Positions 53,298-61,925 of a stretch of DNA of 62,131 bases are shown here, piece by piece. A program made the position numbers and the translations under genes. The notes under the pieces are model-generated. The model had not been told where the DNA came from and did no database searches. It saw only the letters and a list, made by a program, of their open reading frames with translations. The stretch covers positions 1 to 62,131 of the forward strand of contig NZ_JAIULG010000025.1 of NCBI RefSeq assembly GCF_020169415.1, written 5' to 3'. Each line of letters starts with the position of its first letter. Position 1 is the first letter of the stretch. Origin of the DNA: Tsukamurella sp. M9C. Lineage in GTDB: Bacteria > Actinomycetota > Actinomycetes > Mycobacteriales > Mycobacteriaceae.

Positions 53298-54083
53298 TCA
53301 CAGCGCGAACTGCCGCACCACGTCGTAGCCGAGCTTGCAGATGAACGCCGAGACCACGACGAGGAAGACCACCTTGACGAAGCCGCTGCCCTTCGCGACG
53401 GCGGTCCGCGCGCCGAGGTAGCCGCCCGCGACGTTGGCGCACGCCATGGCGACGCCGAGCTTCCAGTAACCCGCGCCCTGGGGCAGGAAGACCACGAGCG
53501 AGGCGAGGTTGGTCGCGAAGTTGGCGACCTTCGCCTTCGCCGACGCCTCGAGGAAGGCGTAGCCCATGAGGCCGACCATCGCGAAGACCAGGAACGATCC
53601 GGTGCCCGGGCCGAGCGCACCGTCGTAGACGCCGATCGCGAACCCGGCCAGCCCTGCCGTCACGAGATGACGATGCCCGCGGTACCGCAGGTCGGTCTCG
53701 TCACCGAGGTCGGGCTGGCGCAGCGTGTAGACGAAGACCGCGATGAGCGCGGCCAGGATGATCGGGTTGAACGCCGACCGCGGGATGTGCGAGGCGATGA
53801 GCGAGCCCGCGATCGCGCCGGCGAACGCGGGTACCGCCAGCGCGACGGCGGTCCGCCAGTCCGGCCGCACGCGCCGCCAGTAGGTGATGCTGCTCGTCGT
53901 CGTGCCCGCGATCGAGGCCATCTTGTTCGTCGCGAGCAGATGGATCGGCGCGGCCGTCGGGAAGGCGATGAGCAGCGCGGGGAGTTGGATCAGCCCGCCC
54001 CCGCCCACGACGGAGTCCACCCAGCCCGCGGCGAGGGCCGCGAACAGGAGCAGGATCAGCGTCGTCGTGGTGATGTCGGGCAC
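53298..54083 (-). CDS. TauE/SafE-family permease
   Basis: A 261-residue membrane protein with about eight helices in two repeats: WVDSVVGGGGLIQLPALLIAFP and YDGALGPGTGSFLVFAMVGLMG are the paired family motifs. Members export sulphite, sulphonates or organic anions. GTG start at 54083 lies just 25 bases from the divergent GTG at 54109. Confidence 0.88.
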   Translation of the reverse strand: MPDITTTTLILLLFAALAAGWVDSVVGGGGLIQLPALLIAFPTAAPIHLLATNKMASIAGTTTSSITYWRRVRPDWRTAVALAVPAFAGAIAGSLIASHIPRSAFNPIILAALIAVFVYTLRQPDLGDETDLRYRGHRHLVTAGLAGFAIGVYDGALGPGTGSFLVFAMVGLMGYAFLEASAKAKVANFATNLASLVVFLPQGAGYWKLGVAMACANVAGGYLGARTAVAKGSGFVKVVFLVVVSAFICKLGYDVVRQFAL

Positions 54084-54096
54084 CGGTCGATCGTGC

Positions 54097-54102
54097 TGTA
54101 AT
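54097..54102 (+). promoter_or_regulatory. -10 element for a leaderless transcript
   Basis: TGTAAT ends 6 bases before the GTG at 54109, the spacing expected if transcription begins on the start codon. Confidence 0.55.
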
Positions 54103-54108
54103 GGCCTT

Positions 54109-54618
54109 GTGCACATCAACCCTTACGGCGAGGGCCCCGTTCTCCTCGCGGTCGACCTGGCAAACGCTCCGGCCGTCGACCTCGACGACCTGGTCCGACG
54201 GTGCGGTGCGCACGACATGCTCGTCGAGACCGTCGGCGCGGAGGACTTCGCCGGCTGTCGCGCCCTGATCGACGCGTGGCTCACCGTGGTGGACGCGGAC
54301 GACGTCGCGACCCGCGTCGCGCGACTCAACGCGCTGCTCGCGGAGCACGCCTCCCACCCGCGCGTCACCGACCACGCCGGCACCGGCTGGCACATCCACT
54401 ACCGCGAGTCCGGCGCGACGCTCACCGGCCAACTCGCCGTTCTGATCCTCACCGGGACGGCGCTGCACCTGACCACGCGCGGCATGAGCCGGCTGGGGCG
54501 GTGCGCCTCGTCGGACTGCGCAGCGGTGTTCGCGGACGTCTCCCGCAACGGCCGGCAGCGGTACTGCTCGCCGCGCTGCGGCAGCCGGGAGGCGGTGCGC
54601 CGCCACCGCGCGGCCTGA
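54109..54618 (+). CDS. CGNR zinc-finger protein (ABATE domain)
   Basis: A 169-residue probable regulator. N-terminal ABATE domain (about 1-120: HINPYGEGPVLLAVDLANA), C-terminal CGNR zinc finger (CASSDCAAVFADVSRNGRQRY followed by CSPRC). GTG start, apparently leaderless. These proteins resemble stress-response regulators in Streptomyces. Confidence 0.88.
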   Translation: MHINPYGEGPVLLAVDLANAPAVDLDDLVRRCGAHDMLVETVGAEDFAGCRALIDAWLTVVDADDVATRVARLNALLAEHASHPRVTDHAGTGWHIHYRESGATLTGQLAVLILTGTALHLTTRGMSRLGRCASSDCAAVFADVSRNGRQRYCSPRCGSREAVRRHRAA

Positions 54619-54653
54619 CCCGGCGACGAATACTGTATTCCAAGTCACAGGAT

Positions 54654-54683
54654 TTGATATTCCGAACGAGGGTTGTCGATACT
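54654..54683 (+). promoter_or_regulatory. Sigma-A-type promoter of the LppU-like gene, leaderless
   Basis: -35 TTGATA (54654-54659), 18-base spacer, -10 GATACT (54678-54683), then 7 bases to the ATG at 54691. Confidence 0.6.
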
Positions 54684-54690
54684 TGCCCTC

Positions 54691-55320
54691 ATGACCATCC
54701 CCACCGCCGGCCCGACGTGCCGGTTCTGCGGCGCCGCACCCGCCCTCGAGACGACGGTGCGCGGCCACCAGGGCTTCCTCATCGCGATGCGTTTCCTCAA
54801 GCAGAAGGGCCCGTTCTGCCGTACCTGCGGCATCGCGACGGTCCGGGACATGTCCGCGAAGAGCCTCTGGCAGGGCTGGCTGACGCTGGTCTCCGTCGTC
54901 GTCAACCCGCTCACCCTGCTGTGGAACCTGTCCGTGTGGGTGCGCCTGCGTCGCCTCCCCGAGCCGCAACCCGCCTCGGCGCCGCACCTGGATCCGGGCA
55001 AGCCGCTGTACCAGCGGCTCGCGATGCTGGGCCTGCTCATCCCGGTGGCGATGATCGGCACGATCGCCTACTTCGGCCAGCGCGACGTGGCGGGAGCAAC
55101 GGTCGGCGACTGCGTCTCGATGTCGGGCACGGGGAGCAACGCCGATTCCGACAAGGTGGACTGCTCCGATGCGAGCGCCCGGTACCGGATCGTCGGCAAG
55201 CTGAAGAACACGACCGACGACACCGGCTGCGCGGAGTATCCGACCGCCACGGTGTCCTACACGATGAAGCGCAAGACCGGATCGATCGTCGTGTGCCTGG
55301 AGCCGCTCAAGGCCGAGTAG
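54691..55320 (+). CDS. LppU/SCO3897-family protein with N-terminal zinc ribbon
   Basis: A 209-residue protein. An N-terminal zinc ribbon (CRFCGAAP, then FCRTCG), two membrane helices (about 62-82 and 112-132), and an extracytoplasmic domain with AGATVGDCVSM, VDCSDASARYRIVGKLKN and CAEYPTATVSY, the LppU/SCO3897 pattern. ATG at 54691. It overlaps the converging BASS gene by 14 bases. Function unknown. Confidence 0.85.
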   Translation: MTIPTAGPTCRFCGAAPALETTVRGHQGFLIAMRFLKQKGPFCRTCGIATVRDMSAKSLWQGWLTLVSVVVNPLTLLWNLSVWVRLRRLPEPQPASAPHLDPGKPLYQRLAMLGLLIPVAMIGTIAYFGQRDVAGATVGDCVSMSGTGSNADSDKVDCSDASARYRIVGKLKNTTDDTGCAEYPTATVSYTMKRKTGSIVVCLEPLKAE

Positions 55321-56299
55321 TCGACTCGTCCGCAAGCGGCCTGCGCGCCAGCCAGGCCGCGACAACCGCCCCGGAGATGTTGTGCCACAGCGAGAAGACC
55401 GCCGACGGCAGCGCCGCGAGGGGCGAGAAGTGGGCGGTGGCCAGCGTGGCTGCCAGGCCCGAGTTCTGCATGCCGACCTCGAACGCGAGGGCGCGGCGGG
55501 CGCGGTCGTCGAGGCGCCCCACCTTGCCGGCCAGGTAGCCCAGGCCCAGCCCGAAGCCGTTGTGCAGCACTACTGCGAGGAAGACGATGCCGCCCGCCGC
55601 GGCGAGCTTGCTCGCGCTGCCGGCCACAACGATCGCGACGATGAAGGCGATGACGAGCGCGGACGCCCACGGCAGCACGGGAAGCGCCCGCGCGACCAAG
55701 CTCTTCGCGAATCGCCGCGCCAGGACGCCGAGGATCACCGGCAGCAGAACGGTTTTGACGATGTCGAGCACCATGCCGCCGGCGTCGATGGGTAGGTAGG
55801 AGCCCGCGAGGAACAGCACCAGCAGCGGCGTCACGATCGGGGCGATGAGCGTGGAGACGCTCGCCACCGCGACCGACAGCGCGACGTCGCCCTTGGCCAG
55901 GAAGGCCATGACGTTCGACGCCGTGCCGGACGGCGCGCAGCCCACGAGGATCACGCCCACCGCCAGCTCGGGCTCGAGGTTCAGGCCGTGGGCGATGACC
56001 CAGCCCGCGCCCGGCATGATCACGTAGTGCGCGACGATGCCGAGCACGACCGCCCAGGGCCGCTTCGCCACGGAGGCCAGGTCGGGCGGGGTCAGGGTGA
56101 GGCCCATGCAGAACATGATCACGCCGAGCAGGTAGGGCACCGAGGGCGCGAGCGGCGTGAACGTGCTCGGCGTCAGGTAGCCCACGACGCCCGCCACCAG
56201 GACCAGGAGCGGGAAGACAGTGACCGCCGTCCGCGCGATCCGTGCCTCCGCCGCGAGGGCGGGGTTCTCGGGGGTTCCGGGCGGCGGGGACGCAGACAT
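55307..56299 (-). CDS. BASS-family sodium symporter
   Basis: A 330-residue carrier with about nine helices. IMFCMGLTLTPPDLA, GCAPSGTASNVM (sodium-site region) and FEVGMQNSGLA are the family motifs. Members take up bile acids, pyruvate, pantothenate or similar organic anions with sodium. Its neighbours, a LysR gene and the AtuA/CoA-transferase operon, suggest that it may import their substrate. Confidence 0.9.
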   Translation of the reverse strand: MSASPPPGTPENPALAAEARIARTAVTVFPLLVLVAGVVGYLTPSTFTPLAPSVPYLLGVIMFCMGLTLTPPDLASVAKRPWAVVLGIVAHYVIMPGAGWVIAHGLNLEPELAVGVILVGCAPSGTASNVMAFLAKGDVALSVAVASVSTLIAPIVTPLLVLFLAGSYLPIDAGGMVLDIVKTVLLPVILGVLARRFAKSLVARALPVLPWASALVIAFIVAIVVAGSASKLAAAGGIVFLAVVLHNGFGLGLGYLAGKVGRLDDRARRALAFEVGMQNSGLAATLATAHFSPLAALPSAVFSLWHNISGAVVAAWLARRPLADESTTRP

Positions 56300-56366
56300 T
56301 CTTCGATAGTCTCACTTCAAGCGTCGAGCCCGGTCACGCGGCCCGACGGTGCCGCGGGGCCCGGTC

Positions 56367-57263
56367 TCAGACCACGGTCGGTCCGTCCGGAACCGCGCGC
56401 CCGATCGCGGCGACGGCGTCGCGAACGCGGGGATCGGCGACGATTCCCGCAGTGCTCCATGCGGCGTGCGTGGAGAGCGATCCGGCACCGTCGACCTCGA
56501 GGAAGACGACATCCTCGTCGCGGAGCAGTCGTGCGGCGGTCCCCGTGTCGCGGGTCGAGAGCGTGAAGGCCTGGCCGGCTGCCACGAGCTGCGCGACTCC
56601 GGCGAAGTTGGAGTCCGCGACGGTCGCGCGTCGATGCACTCCCGCAGCGCGGAGCGCCTCGTCCAGGCGCCCGTACAGCGCCGGCGCGGCTGTCATGTCG
56701 ATCGACGCGAAGGCGAGGTCGGCGAGCTCCGACAACCGCACGGACGTCCGATCGCCGAGGGCGGTACCGCGGCCCACCACCGCGTAGCTGCGTCGCCGCT
56801 CGAGCAGGACGGAGTCGATGCCCGGCTCCTCGATCGGGCCGTGCGCGACCGCGAGTGCCAGGTCGCCGGCGCGCAGGCTCACGAGGAGCGGACCGGTGTG
56901 GGCCGGTGCGAGCGCGACCTCGACGCCGGGGCAGGCCTCGGCGACGGCGCCGAGCACGAGGTCCCGGGCCTCTGCCGAGACGTCGGGTGCGATACCGACG
57001 GTCATCCGGGCGGGGGCCGCCGACGCGGCGATCGCGTCGAACCGCGCCAGCACGTCCGCCGCGCGGGTCAGCAGGTCGGCGCCGTCCGGCGTGAGATCCA
57101 CGCGATGGTGCGTCCGAACGAACAGCGTCGTACCCAGCTCGCGCTCCAGATCGCGGATCCGGCGACTCAGCGGCGACGCCGCCATGTGCAGGCGCTCGGC
57201 GGCGCGGGCGATCGTGCCCTCCTCCGCGACGGCCACGAAGTACCGCAGGTGCCGGATCTCCAC
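56367..57263 (-). CDS. LysR-family regulator
   Basis: A 298-residue LTTR with N-terminal winged helix MEIRHLRYFVAVAEEGTIARAAERLHMAASPLSRRI and a periplasmic-binding-type effector domain from about 88. Divergent from the AtuA operon (121 bases); a palindrome in the gap is a candidate operator. Confidence 0.93.
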   Translation of the reverse strand: MEIRHLRYFVAVAEEGTIARAAERLHMAASPLSRRIRDLERELGTTLFVRTHHRVDLTPDGADLLTRAADVLARFDAIAASAAPARMTVGIAPDVSAEARDLVLGAVAEACPGVEVALAPAHTGPLLVSLRAGDLALAVAHGPIEEPGIDSVLLERRRSYAVVGRGTALGDRTSVRLSELADLAFASIDMTAAPALYGRLDEALRAAGVHRRATVADSNFAGVAQLVAAGQAFTLSTRDTGTAARLLRDEDVVFLEVDGAGSLSTHAAWSTAGIVADPRVRDAVAAIGRAVPDGPTVV

Positions 57264-57282
57264 CCCGACAGCGTAGGCATAA

Positions 57283-57301
57283 CCGGACCGCCGCGGTCCG
57301 G
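57283..57301. promoter_or_regulatory. Palindrome, LysR operator candidate
   Basis: CCGGACCG-CCG-CGGTCCGG, a perfect 8-bp inverted repeat 19 bases upstream of the LysR start. Confidence 0.5.
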
Positions 57302-57324
57302 CTCCGGCGTCGGAAACGGTCCTG

Positions 57325-57356
57325 GTCCGACGGTGCCCGACGGCCTACCGTCGGAC
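57325..57356 (+). promoter_or_regulatory. Inverted repeat in the AtuA leader
   Basis: GTCCGACGGT and ACCGTCGGAC, a perfect 10-bp inverted repeat with a 12-base loop, 28 bases before the ATG. It could be an operator or a leader hairpin. Confidence 0.5.
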
Positions 57357-57384
57357 GGGAACGACGTGAGAGACGGAGGCGGAC

Positions 57385-59172
57385 ATGGACCAGCGACCGG
57401 TGCGGATCGCGAACTTCTCGGGGTACCTCGGGGATCGCGCGACCGCGATCGACGAGGTGATGGCCGGCGACCCCGTGGACGTGCTGGTGGGCGACTACCT
57501 GGCCGAGATCACCCTCGCGGGGCTGGTCGCCGCGCACCGGGCGGATCCGAGCGCCGGCTACGTCCCCGTCTTCGTCGACCAGCTCCGTCCCCACCTCGGC
57601 GCCGTGGCCGAGCGCGGGCTCAAGGTCGTGACCAACGCGGGCGGCTTCAACCCCGCCGCGCTCGCCTCCGTCCTGCGCGAGGAGGCGCAGCGGGCCGGCG
57701 TCGAGCTGTCGGTCGCGCACGTCGAGGGCGACGCGGTCTTCGACCGCCTCGACGAGCTCGTCGCCGCCGGCCACCGGCTGGACAACCTGGACGACGGTGC
57801 GCCCATCGCCGGGTGGCGGGCCACGCCCGTGGCCGCGAACGCGTACCTCGGCGGCTGGGGCATCACCGCCGCGCTCGCGGCGGGCGCCGACATCGTGGTC
57901 TGCGGCCGGGTGACCGACGCTTCGCTGATCACGGGGCCCGCGGCGTGGTGGCACGGCTGGGGCCGTGAGGATTTCGACGCGCTCGCCGGCGCCGTGGTCG
58001 CGGGCCACGTCATCGAGTGCGGCCCGCAGGCGGTCGGCGGCAACTTCTCCGGCTTCACCGGCATCGGCGACCTGCGCCGCCCCGGCTTCCCCGTCGCCGA
58101 GATCGTCGCCGATGGCACCGCCGTCATCACGAAGCACGCCCGCGACGGCGGCACCGTCACCGTGGACACCGTCACCGCGCAGCTCGTCTACGAGATCCAG
58201 GGGCCGCAGTACCTCAACCCGGACGTCACCGTCGACCTGCAGCACGTCCGCCTCGACCAGGACGCCCCGGACCGGGTGCGCGTCTCCGGCGCCACGGGCG
58301 CCCCGCCACCTCCGACCACCAAGGTCGCCGCGTTCGGCGTGGTCGGCCACCGCGTGGTGGGCACCGTCTTCGCCACGGGCACCGAGGTTCCCGCGAAGGT
58401 CGAACTGCTGCGGTCCCAGCTGGACCTGGACCGGCCGGACGGCGTCACGGTCACGGTGACCCAGGTTGGCGTGCCGGCCGACGATCCCGAGACCCAATGG
58501 GAAGCCACCGTCGCGCTGCGCGTCCTGGCCACCGCGCCGGATGCCACAACCCTCGCCGACTACAACCTTGTTCGCCGTCTCGGCAGCCTCTACCTGCAGA
58601 GCTTCCCCGGCATCTTCCACGACGGCGCCTCCGTGCTGCAGGGCAGGCCCGTGCCGATCGTCGACTACTGGCCGGGCCTGCTGCCGACCGCGGCGCTCGC
58701 GCACCGCGCCGTCCTCGCCGACGGCACCGCACTCGAGATCGGGCCCCCGGAGCGGACGCAGTCACCGGCTCAACCCGTCCACCCGGAGCCCGATGCCGCC
58801 CCGGAATCGGTTCCGACGGTGTCGGTTCCACTCGGCGTCGTGGCCCACGCCCGCAGCGGCGACAAGGGCGGCAACAGCAACGTCGGCATCTGGGCAGCGG
58901 ACGCCGCGGCCTGGCCCTGGCTGCGCCGCTTCCTCAGCACCGACGAGGTACGCCGACTCTTCCCGGACGCCAAGGGCCTGGACATCGTCCGGCACGAGTT
59001 CCCCGAACTCCGCGCGGTGCACTTCGTCTTCCGGGGCCTGCTCGGCACCGGGGGTTCCTCGAACGACCGGATCGACCAGGTGGGCAAGGCCGTCGGCGAG
59101 TATCTGCGCTCCCGCGTCGTCCCCGTACCCGAATCCGTTCTCTCCACCACCGCTACGGAGGCCCGACGATGA
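57385..59172 (+). CDS. AtuA-like acyclic terpene utilisation protein (DUF1446)
   Basis: A 595-residue protein: DUF1446 domain (about 5-460) with RIANFSGYLGDRATAID, VLVGDYLAEITL, VTNAGGFNPAAL, YLGGWGITAALAAGADIVVCGRVTDASL and HVIECGPQAVGGNFSGF. The C-terminal AtuA-like domain (about 485-590) has VAHARSGDKGGNSNVGIWA. Known relatives act in citronellol/geraniol catabolism in Pseudomonas. GACGGAGG precedes the ATG. Operon with the CoA-transferase (ATGA overlap). No geranyl-CoA carboxylase is nearby. Confidence 0.9.
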   Translation: MDQRPVRIANFSGYLGDRATAIDEVMAGDPVDVLVGDYLAEITLAGLVAAHRADPSAGYVPVFVDQLRPHLGAVAERGLKVVTNAGGFNPAALASVLREEAQRAGVELSVAHVEGDAVFDRLDELVAAGHRLDNLDDGAPIAGWRATPVAANAYLGGWGITAALAAGADIVVCGRVTDASLITGPAAWWHGWGREDFDALAGAVVAGHVIECGPQAVGGNFSGFTGIGDLRRPGFPVAEIVADGTAVITKHARDGGTVTVDTVTAQLVYEIQGPQYLNPDVTVDLQHVRLDQDAPDRVRVSGATGAPPPPTTKVAAFGVVGHRVVGTVFATGTEVPAKVELLRSQLDLDRPDGVTVTVTQVGVPADDPETQWEATVALRVLATAPDATTLADYNLVRRLGSLYLQSFPGIFHDGASVLQGRPVPIVDYWPGLLPTAALAHRAVLADGTALEIGPPERTQSPAQPVHPEPDAAPESVPTVSVPLGVVAHARSGDKGGNSNVGIWAADAAAWPWLRRFLSTDEVRRLFPDAKGLDIVRHEFPELRAVHFVFRGLLGTGGSSNDRIDQVGKAVGEYLRSRVVPVPESVLSTTATEARR

Positions 59173-60656
59173 CCGACCCTCTCGCCGAACGCATCCGGGC
59201 CACGGTCGCCGCCCCGGCCACCGACGACACCTACGACCTGAACGCCGCCCTCGACGAGGTGCTCGCCGGCCTCGGCATGTCGGCGGAGGACACCGGCGGC
59301 GCCATCCGGTTCCGCGGCGCGGACCCCGTGGTGCCCAGTACGTTGCGCATCGGCGGCGCCACCTCGATCGCCCTGGCCGCGAAGTCCGCGGCGGTCGCGA
59401 AGCTGTGGCGGCTGCGCGGCGGCGAGGGGCAGGACATCGACATCGACATCCGCCCGACGCCGCATCGCCTGTGCCCCTTCTACGACCGGCGCTGGGAGCT
59501 GGTGAACGGGTACCCGGCGGCATCGTCGGCCAATGCCACCAACGCCTTCGGCTTCCGCTTCTACCGCACACGCGACGAGCGGTGGGTGATGCCGCTCAAC
59601 CCGTATCCGAAGATCAAGGTCGCGGCGCAGAACCTGCTCGGCGTCCCCGAGGACGAGGACGCGGTGGCCGCCGCGGTCGCGCGGTGGGACGGCCTCGAGC
59701 TCGAGGAGGCGGCCGCCCGGGCGGGTGTCGTGCTCCCGATGCTGCGCACCGCCGAGGAGTTCCTCGCGCACCAGCAGTACCTCGAGGGTGTGGCCGGAGC
59801 ACCGCTGGTGGAGATCACGAAGATCGGTGACTCGGAACCGGAGCCACTGCCGCCGGGCGAGCAGCCGCTGTCCGGGATCCGTGCGCTCGGGATGGGGCAC
59901 GTCATCGCCGGCGCGGGCGCGGGGCGCTCCCTCGCGCTGCACGGCGCGGACGTGCTCAACGTCTGGCGGCCGGGCGAGCACGAGCACGACACGACGTACG
60001 TCACCGCCAACGTCGGGGTCCGTTCGTGCGTCCTGAGCCCGTACCGCGAGGAGGGCGCCGCCCGCCTGCGCGAGTTGGCCGACGGCGCCGACGTCTTCTA
60101 CGCGAACCGGCGGCCGGGCTACCTGGCCTCGATCGGGATGTCCGCGGAGCAGATGGCCGAGCGCCGGCCCGGCATCGTCCACGCGACCGCGTCGCTGTTC
60201 GGCACCGGCGGCCCGTGGACCGACCGCGTGGGCTTCGACCAGACGGCCGGCAGCCTCGTCGGGATGATGAACCTGGAAGGCGGCGAGGGCGATCCGGCGC
60301 TCCCTCCGATCCTCGTGGTGAACGACTACATCGTCTCCTGGCTCATGGCAGCGGGCATCACGGAGGCGCTCGCGCGGCGTGCCGTCGACGGCGGCAGCTA
60401 CCGCGTGCACGTCTCGCTGGTGCGGGCCGCGCTCTGGGTCCTCTCGCTCGGCGTCTTCGACCGCGAGTACGCGCACGCTATCGCCGGCACTTCCGGCGAT
60501 CACGAGTACCTGCCGCCCGAGATCTTCACCGCCGCCACGCCACTGGGGCAGTTCCAGGGCGTCACCGATCAGGTACGCATGTCGGCGACTCCGGGCGCGT
60601 ACCGCACCGTGCTGGTGCCGCGCGGGTCGAGTGCCGCGGAGTGGCTACCGGCCTGA
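59169..60656 (+). CDS. CaiB/BaiF-type (class III) CoA-transferase
   Basis: A 495-residue family III transferase. LFGTGGPWTDRVGFDQTAGSLVGMM and the NRRPGYLASIG region match the family, and an Asp in VVNDYIVSWLMAAG aligns with the catalytic Asp169 region of formyl-CoA transferase. It would activate a carboxylate to its CoA thioester. ATGA overlap with the AtuA gene. It overlaps the converging MpaB gene by 12 bases. Confidence 0.88.
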   Translation: MTDPLAERIRATVAAPATDDTYDLNAALDEVLAGLGMSAEDTGGAIRFRGADPVVPSTLRIGGATSIALAAKSAAVAKLWRLRGGEGQDIDIDIRPTPHRLCPFYDRRWELVNGYPAASSANATNAFGFRFYRTRDERWVMPLNPYPKIKVAAQNLLGVPEDEDAVAAAVARWDGLELEEAAARAGVVLPMLRTAEEFLAHQQYLEGVAGAPLVEITKIGDSEPEPLPPGEQPLSGIRALGMGHVIAGAGAGRSLALHGADVLNVWRPGEHEHDTTYVTANVGVRSCVLSPYREEGAARLRELADGADVFYANRRPGYLASIGMSAEQMAERRPGIVHATASLFGTGGPWTDRVGFDQTAGSLVGMMNLEGGEGDPALPPILVVNDYIVSWLMAAGITEALARRAVDGGSYRVHVSLVRAALWVLSLGVFDREYAHAIAGTSGDHEYLPPEIFTAATPLGQFQGVTDQVRMSATPGAYRTVLVPRGSSAAEWLPA

Positions 60657-61622
60657 GCCCGTCGGCGGACCGTCGGACCGGCGGCGGTTCCGGCGACGCT
60701 CGGCCGGCGTGCGCCCCTGCTCGCCCAGCGGCGCGTCGAGGATCTTCTCGGGCCCGAGGATCGACCCGCGCAGGCGCAGCCTCAGGCGGAGGTCGAGAAG
60801 CAGGACCTGGGAGTACGTGCGGATCGCGTGCGGGTTCACGACGTCGGCGACGCGCAGTAGCCGGAGCAGCCGGTCGAACCACAGTTGCTCGGCCTCGGAC
60901 CACTCCCACCCGAGCATGTCCCGGAACTCGGGCGGGAGGTTGCCGCGGGTGAGGAAGTGATTGAGCGGGCCGAAGACCTTCGCCAGCACCCATCCCGGGG
61001 CGCCGAGTGCCTCGTTGAGGAACATGAAGTCCGAGAGGGACTTCAGGTCGTCGCGCACCTCCGGGGCGATCGCGAGGCGGGGCAGCATCGAGTCCCAGTA
61101 GTCCTCGAACTCCTGCCAGCTCTGCGGCCACTCGGCCTCCCTGACGTTGACGCCGGTAGCGAGAGGGGCGGCGACGGGGGTGAGGACGTCGAGGGTGGCG
61201 CGGTCGAGCGGGCCGTAGAGGAACTCGTACTGATCGATGTAGAAGCGGTACAGGCACGCCGCCACCCAGAGCTGAAGATCGCGTGCGTTGCCGCTGTACT
61301 TGACCGGGCTGCTCGCGGTCGAGTGGACGTGCGCGTGCACCTTCCGCATCTCCTCCCGGAAGGCCGAGCGGTCGGACTCGTTCCCGACCACCGAGACCAC
61401 GAGATGCTGCCCCGTCGTCCGCAGACGCTTGAAGGGCCTGCGGCGGGGGCTCCCGGAGACCACCCGGCTCTCGTGCACGCCGTGTCCGACCGGAGGCAGC
61501 GCGAGCTGCATGATGATGTTCGCGACTCCGCTCGTGAATCCCACGAACGTCATCAGATCCGCCAGCGTCTCCGGCTGCCGTGCGCGCCGGGAGCGGGTCA
61601 GAGCCTGATCGATGACAGCCAT
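60645..61622 (-). CDS. Oxygenase MpaB-family protein (DUF2236)
   Basis: A 325-residue haem-protein family member (latex-clearing protein / MpaB type): VGFTSGVANIIMQLALPPVGHGV, then KVHAHVH (likely haem-ligand region), LQLWVAACLYRFYIDQYEF and FLNEALGAPGW. The ATG at 61622 is used; the longer frame upstream is non-protein-like. The C-terminus is Arg-rich. Divergent from desA. Confidence 0.85.
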   Translation of the reverse strand: MAVIDQALTRSRRARQPETLADLMTFVGFTSGVANIIMQLALPPVGHGVHESRVVSGSPRRRPFKRLRTTGQHLVVSVVGNESDRSAFREEMRKVHAHVHSTASSPVKYSGNARDLQLWVAACLYRFYIDQYEFLYGPLDRATLDVLTPVAAPLATGVNVREAEWPQSWQEFEDYWDSMLPRLAIAPEVRDDLKSLSDFMFLNEALGAPGWVLAKVFGPLNHFLTRGNLPPEFRDMLGWEWSEAEQLWFDRLLRLLRVADVVNPHAIRTYSQVLLLDLRLRLRLRGSILGPEKILDAPLGEQGRTPAERRRNRRRSDGPPTGSGR

Positions 61623-61925
61623 ATCCCTATCATGCAGTCGCAATCCTGGATGCGGAAGGAAATCGAGAACATTCGATAACTTCGCAGGAGCGGCCGGGGC
61701 GGTAGCCGAGGCGACTACCTGGTCGGGCCGCCTATCGGTGGTCGGCCGGCGCATCGACCAGGAATGGGACGCAGCGGCTGTACAGTCGACACAGCACACC
61801 GACGTCTCGCAGGTAGTTCCATCACTTCGTCAGACGCCCGATGTCGGTGCCCGACTTCTCGGTGGAGTTCCCACGCTGAGGATCCTCAGAGTGCCGGACC
61901 GGCACGACATCGATTGGAGCCAGCG
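61623..61925. other. 303-base gap with desA control region
   Basis: No gene is seen. It holds an inverted repeat GCTGT-N9-ACAGC near 61774, and two adjacent perfect palindromes at 61876-61889 (CTGAGGATCCTCAG) and 61891-61905 (GTGCCGGACCGGCAC), before GGAG and the desA ATG. Confidence 0.7.
61876..61905 (+). promoter_or_regulatory. Twin palindromes in the desA leader
   Basis: CTGAGGATCCTCAG and GTGCCGGACCGGCAC, one base apart, 20 bases before the ATG. Candidates for a lipid-responsive repressor or a leader structure. Confidence 0.55.
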
